NCBI RefSeq assembly: GCF_000182565.1 | Contig: NW_015971542.1 | Coordinates: 1,160,873 to 1,224,872 of the forward strand | DNA: 64,000 nt | Direction of reading: 5' to 3' | Source of the DNA: Spizellomyces punctatus DAOM BR117 | Lineage: Eukaryota > Chytridiomycota > Chytridiomycetes > Spizellomycetales > Spizellomycetaceae | Part shown: one piece after another, positions 62,295 through 64,000 of the stretch | Numbering within the stretch: the first letter of the stretch is position 1 | How the letters are laid out: each line of letters opens with the position of its first letter | Program-made: the position numbers and the translations under genes | The notes under the pieces: model-generated | Seen by the model: the letters and a program-made list of their open reading frames with translations, nothing else | The model's database searches: none | What the model was told of the DNA's origin: nothing

Positions 62295-63694
62295 ATGAAA
62301 ATCGCCTTATTGGGGGATCTGCAACTCGGACGTCTTGTAAACGACAAACTCGCCTCCCTCCGCAAACGATATCCAGTTTCGCCGGCTCAAGATAATCTGG
62401 CGCGTTCCACCCTCTATGCCCCACCACTTCACAGCGAGTTGGCAGCAACCGATTTTTTGATTGGAAATTTAGAGTGTGCTGTGACGACCTCGATTTCCGC
62501 CTGGCCCGGCAAGACCTTTCATTTTAAAGTATCCCCTTCTGAGCTTGGTCGGGGCCTTCCCGACCATCCCAGGGTACATGTCAGCATTGCCAATAACCAT
62601 GTCCTGGACTATGGCTACAGCGGCATGAGGGAAACGCTACAAACACTAACAGAAATGGGAATATCGCACGCTGGAGCTGGTATTTCCAAAGAAGACGCAT
62701 TGCAGCCAGCATTTGTGGATGTGATCCAAGGTTAGATTTTTCCATCTGTATTGGTAGACATGATAAAGCTTACGCAGAGTGACCGTAATCGCAGGAAATG
62801 ACACCTACAAGATTGCATTGTTTTCCATTTCGGATCATCCTGCAGAATGGGCGGCATGTGGAACACAGGAGACAACCAGGGGGCCCCATACTCATCCAGT
62901 TATTGTGAGTTCATCTTAGTCCATACATTTGATTCGTGATTATTGAAATGTAACTTTCACAGTATGGGGCACGCACTTCTTCCGATCACGGAGGAATCTT
63001 TCATTTGGATTTCGACACATTTCCTCCAATACCCGCGGATTCGTTTCGAATGCTGCAGTCAGCACTTGAGGATGCTAGGTCGCAGGCCGACATGGTTGTG
63101 GTATCCCTGCATTGGGGTCCAAATTATCAATGGAGACCAATGGCATCTTTCAAACTCTTTGCGCGATGGTTGATTGATCATGTACGAAAACGATCCTGTG
63201 CTGAAGGTTTAGGAGAACGGAGATGACTTTTTGACACTTAGGGAGTTGATATCATTCATGGGCATAGTGCCCATCATATTCAAGGTGTTGAGGTTTATAA
63301 AGGACGACCGATATTGTACAGGTCTGTTCACACTAGGCGCTACACTTATGATCGCGAGTACCTAATGAATGTACATTACAGTGCTGGGGACTTTCTGGAT
63401 GATTACGCCGTCGACAAGCATTATCGAAATGACACATCCTTTGCGTTCTTCCTGTCGCTTTCTTTTGACCCTGTATCCCGAAAACCAAATTTCCAGCATC
63501 TCGATCTTTATCCTACCAAAATTCAATCTATGCACGTTGCTTACTGTGACGATGTAGATGAACGACGGGTTTTGTGTGATAGGATGAAAGCACTTTCTTT
63601 CGAAATGGGTACTGTTGTCGAGGACATTGATTTTGTCAAGGGGGAACAAGGCTTACGAGTTGGCGGATTTGGGGATAAAGAAGGCAAGGGCTGA
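62295..63694 (+). CDS. CapA/PgsA-like metallophosphatase-fold protein
   Basis: Member of the bacterial capsule-synthesis (CapA) family with a calcineurin-like fold; function in fungi is not established. Start MKIALLGDLQLGRLVNDKL (the GD of the fold); an in-frame ATG further upstream is less likely. Fold motifs in order: DFLIGNLECAVTT, HVSIANNHVLDYGYSGMRET, GISHAGAGISKEDALQPAFV, KIALFSISDHPAEWAACG, MVVVSLHWGPNYQWRP, DIIHGHSAHHIQGVEVYKG and ILYSAGDFLDDYAVDKHYRN. The conserved Asp, Asn, His and HxHxxxH residues for metal ions are all visible. Four exons interrupted by introns near 62730-62795, 62907-62963, 63182-63240 and 63321-63380. The introns show the gene is settled in the eukaryotic genome; bacterial ancestry is inferred from the family. 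Confidence 0.85.
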
Positions 63695-64000
63695 CGCTCG
63701 TTAACAGAAAGTTTTGCGCAGATCTCTTTTTGTTGAGCATGACTTATCCTTTGGGTTTTCGAGGAATGTAACCTATCGTACTTTCTTTTTATGATTACCC
63801 TTCCAAAGAAGCGATGAAACTCGCACATTTTCAGAAACTCATCCGTGCGTTTTCTTCCCCTTTGCACACCCAAACACGCAACATATGCCCTCATGCATAC
63901 CATGCAACCGCTCTGCCCATTACCGTTCCCTCTTGACCAACACGTCCTTTCATCTCTGCATTACATATGTACAATTACTTCCACCATGATCATAGCCTTG
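63695..64000. other. Right edge of window, no gene recognised
   Basis: About 305 bases after the CapA-like stop. Short frames on both strands have no recognisable feature. It probably includes the 3' untranslated region and maybe the edge of another gene. Confidence 0.4.

Overview
The window is nuclear DNA of an early-diverging, flagellated (zoosporic) fungus, most likely a chytrid. Protein-coding genes are dense, lie on both strands, and are broken by many short spliceosomal introns (mostly about 45-110 bases, GT...AG). The gene set is eukaryotic throughout. A centrin, a homologue of the centriolar distal-appendage protein SCLT1, Rab4 and an EF-hand aspartate/glutamate carrier fit a fungus that still builds basal bodies. 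There are no prokaryotic operons, no CRISPR array and no tRNA or rRNA gene that I could recognise.

Layout. 1-10 kb: SF3B4 splicing factor (-), Faf1/C1orf131-like ribosome biogenesis factor (+), histidinol-phosphate aminotransferase (-), exosome subunit Mtr3 (+), ribosomal protein eL20 (-), RuvB-like 1 helicase (+), ribosomal protein eS30 (-). 10-19 kb: a short LIM protein (+), an orphan stretch, an SCLT1-like coiled-coil protein (-), a multi-pass membrane protein (+), then about 1 kb without genes. 19-28 kb: Rab escort protein (+), a small membrane protein (-), an F-box/WD40 protein (+), intronless calmodulin (-), SCOC (+), mitochondrial aspartate/glutamate carrier (-). 28.1-32.4 kb: a gene-poor repeat island with a pyrimidine-rich stretch, GC-rich direct and inverted repeats, a second tandem repeat, an assembly gap of N (30598-31113) and broken open frames. 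32-42 kb: Rab4 (+), an unknown protein (-), centrin (+), an arrestin-fold protein (-), an NDR/Cbk1 kinase (-), Mss4/RABIF (+). 42-52 kb: Zim17 (-), adrenodoxin reductase (+), Yae1 (-), PEX5 (+), a complex I subunit (-), farnesyl-diphosphate synthase (+), a GH114 glycosidase (-). 52.9-64 kb: POLD3 (+), XPD/Rad3 (+), Tim22 (-), Elp3 (+) and a CapA-like metallophosphatase-fold protein (+).

Many neighbours are divergent pairs that share promoters of only 120-350 bases (membrane protein/F-box, unknown/centrin, NDR/Mss4, Zim17/FDXR, Yae1/PEX5, Tim22/Elp3). Functional themes recur but are not organised as clusters: Rab traffic (escort protein, Rab4, Mss4), mitochondria (carrier, Zim17, FDXR, complex I subunit, Tim22), calcium and basal body (calmodulin, centrin, SCLT1) and DNA replication/repair (POLD3 followed head-to-tail by XPD).

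The parts that are least explained by known families are the repeat island with its gap, the LIM protein that has no RhoGAP domain, the unknown genes at 17.2-18.3 kb and 34.1-36.0 kb, the PEX5 with eleven tryptophan motifs, and the CapA-like gene. I did not find a convincing new multi-gene system.
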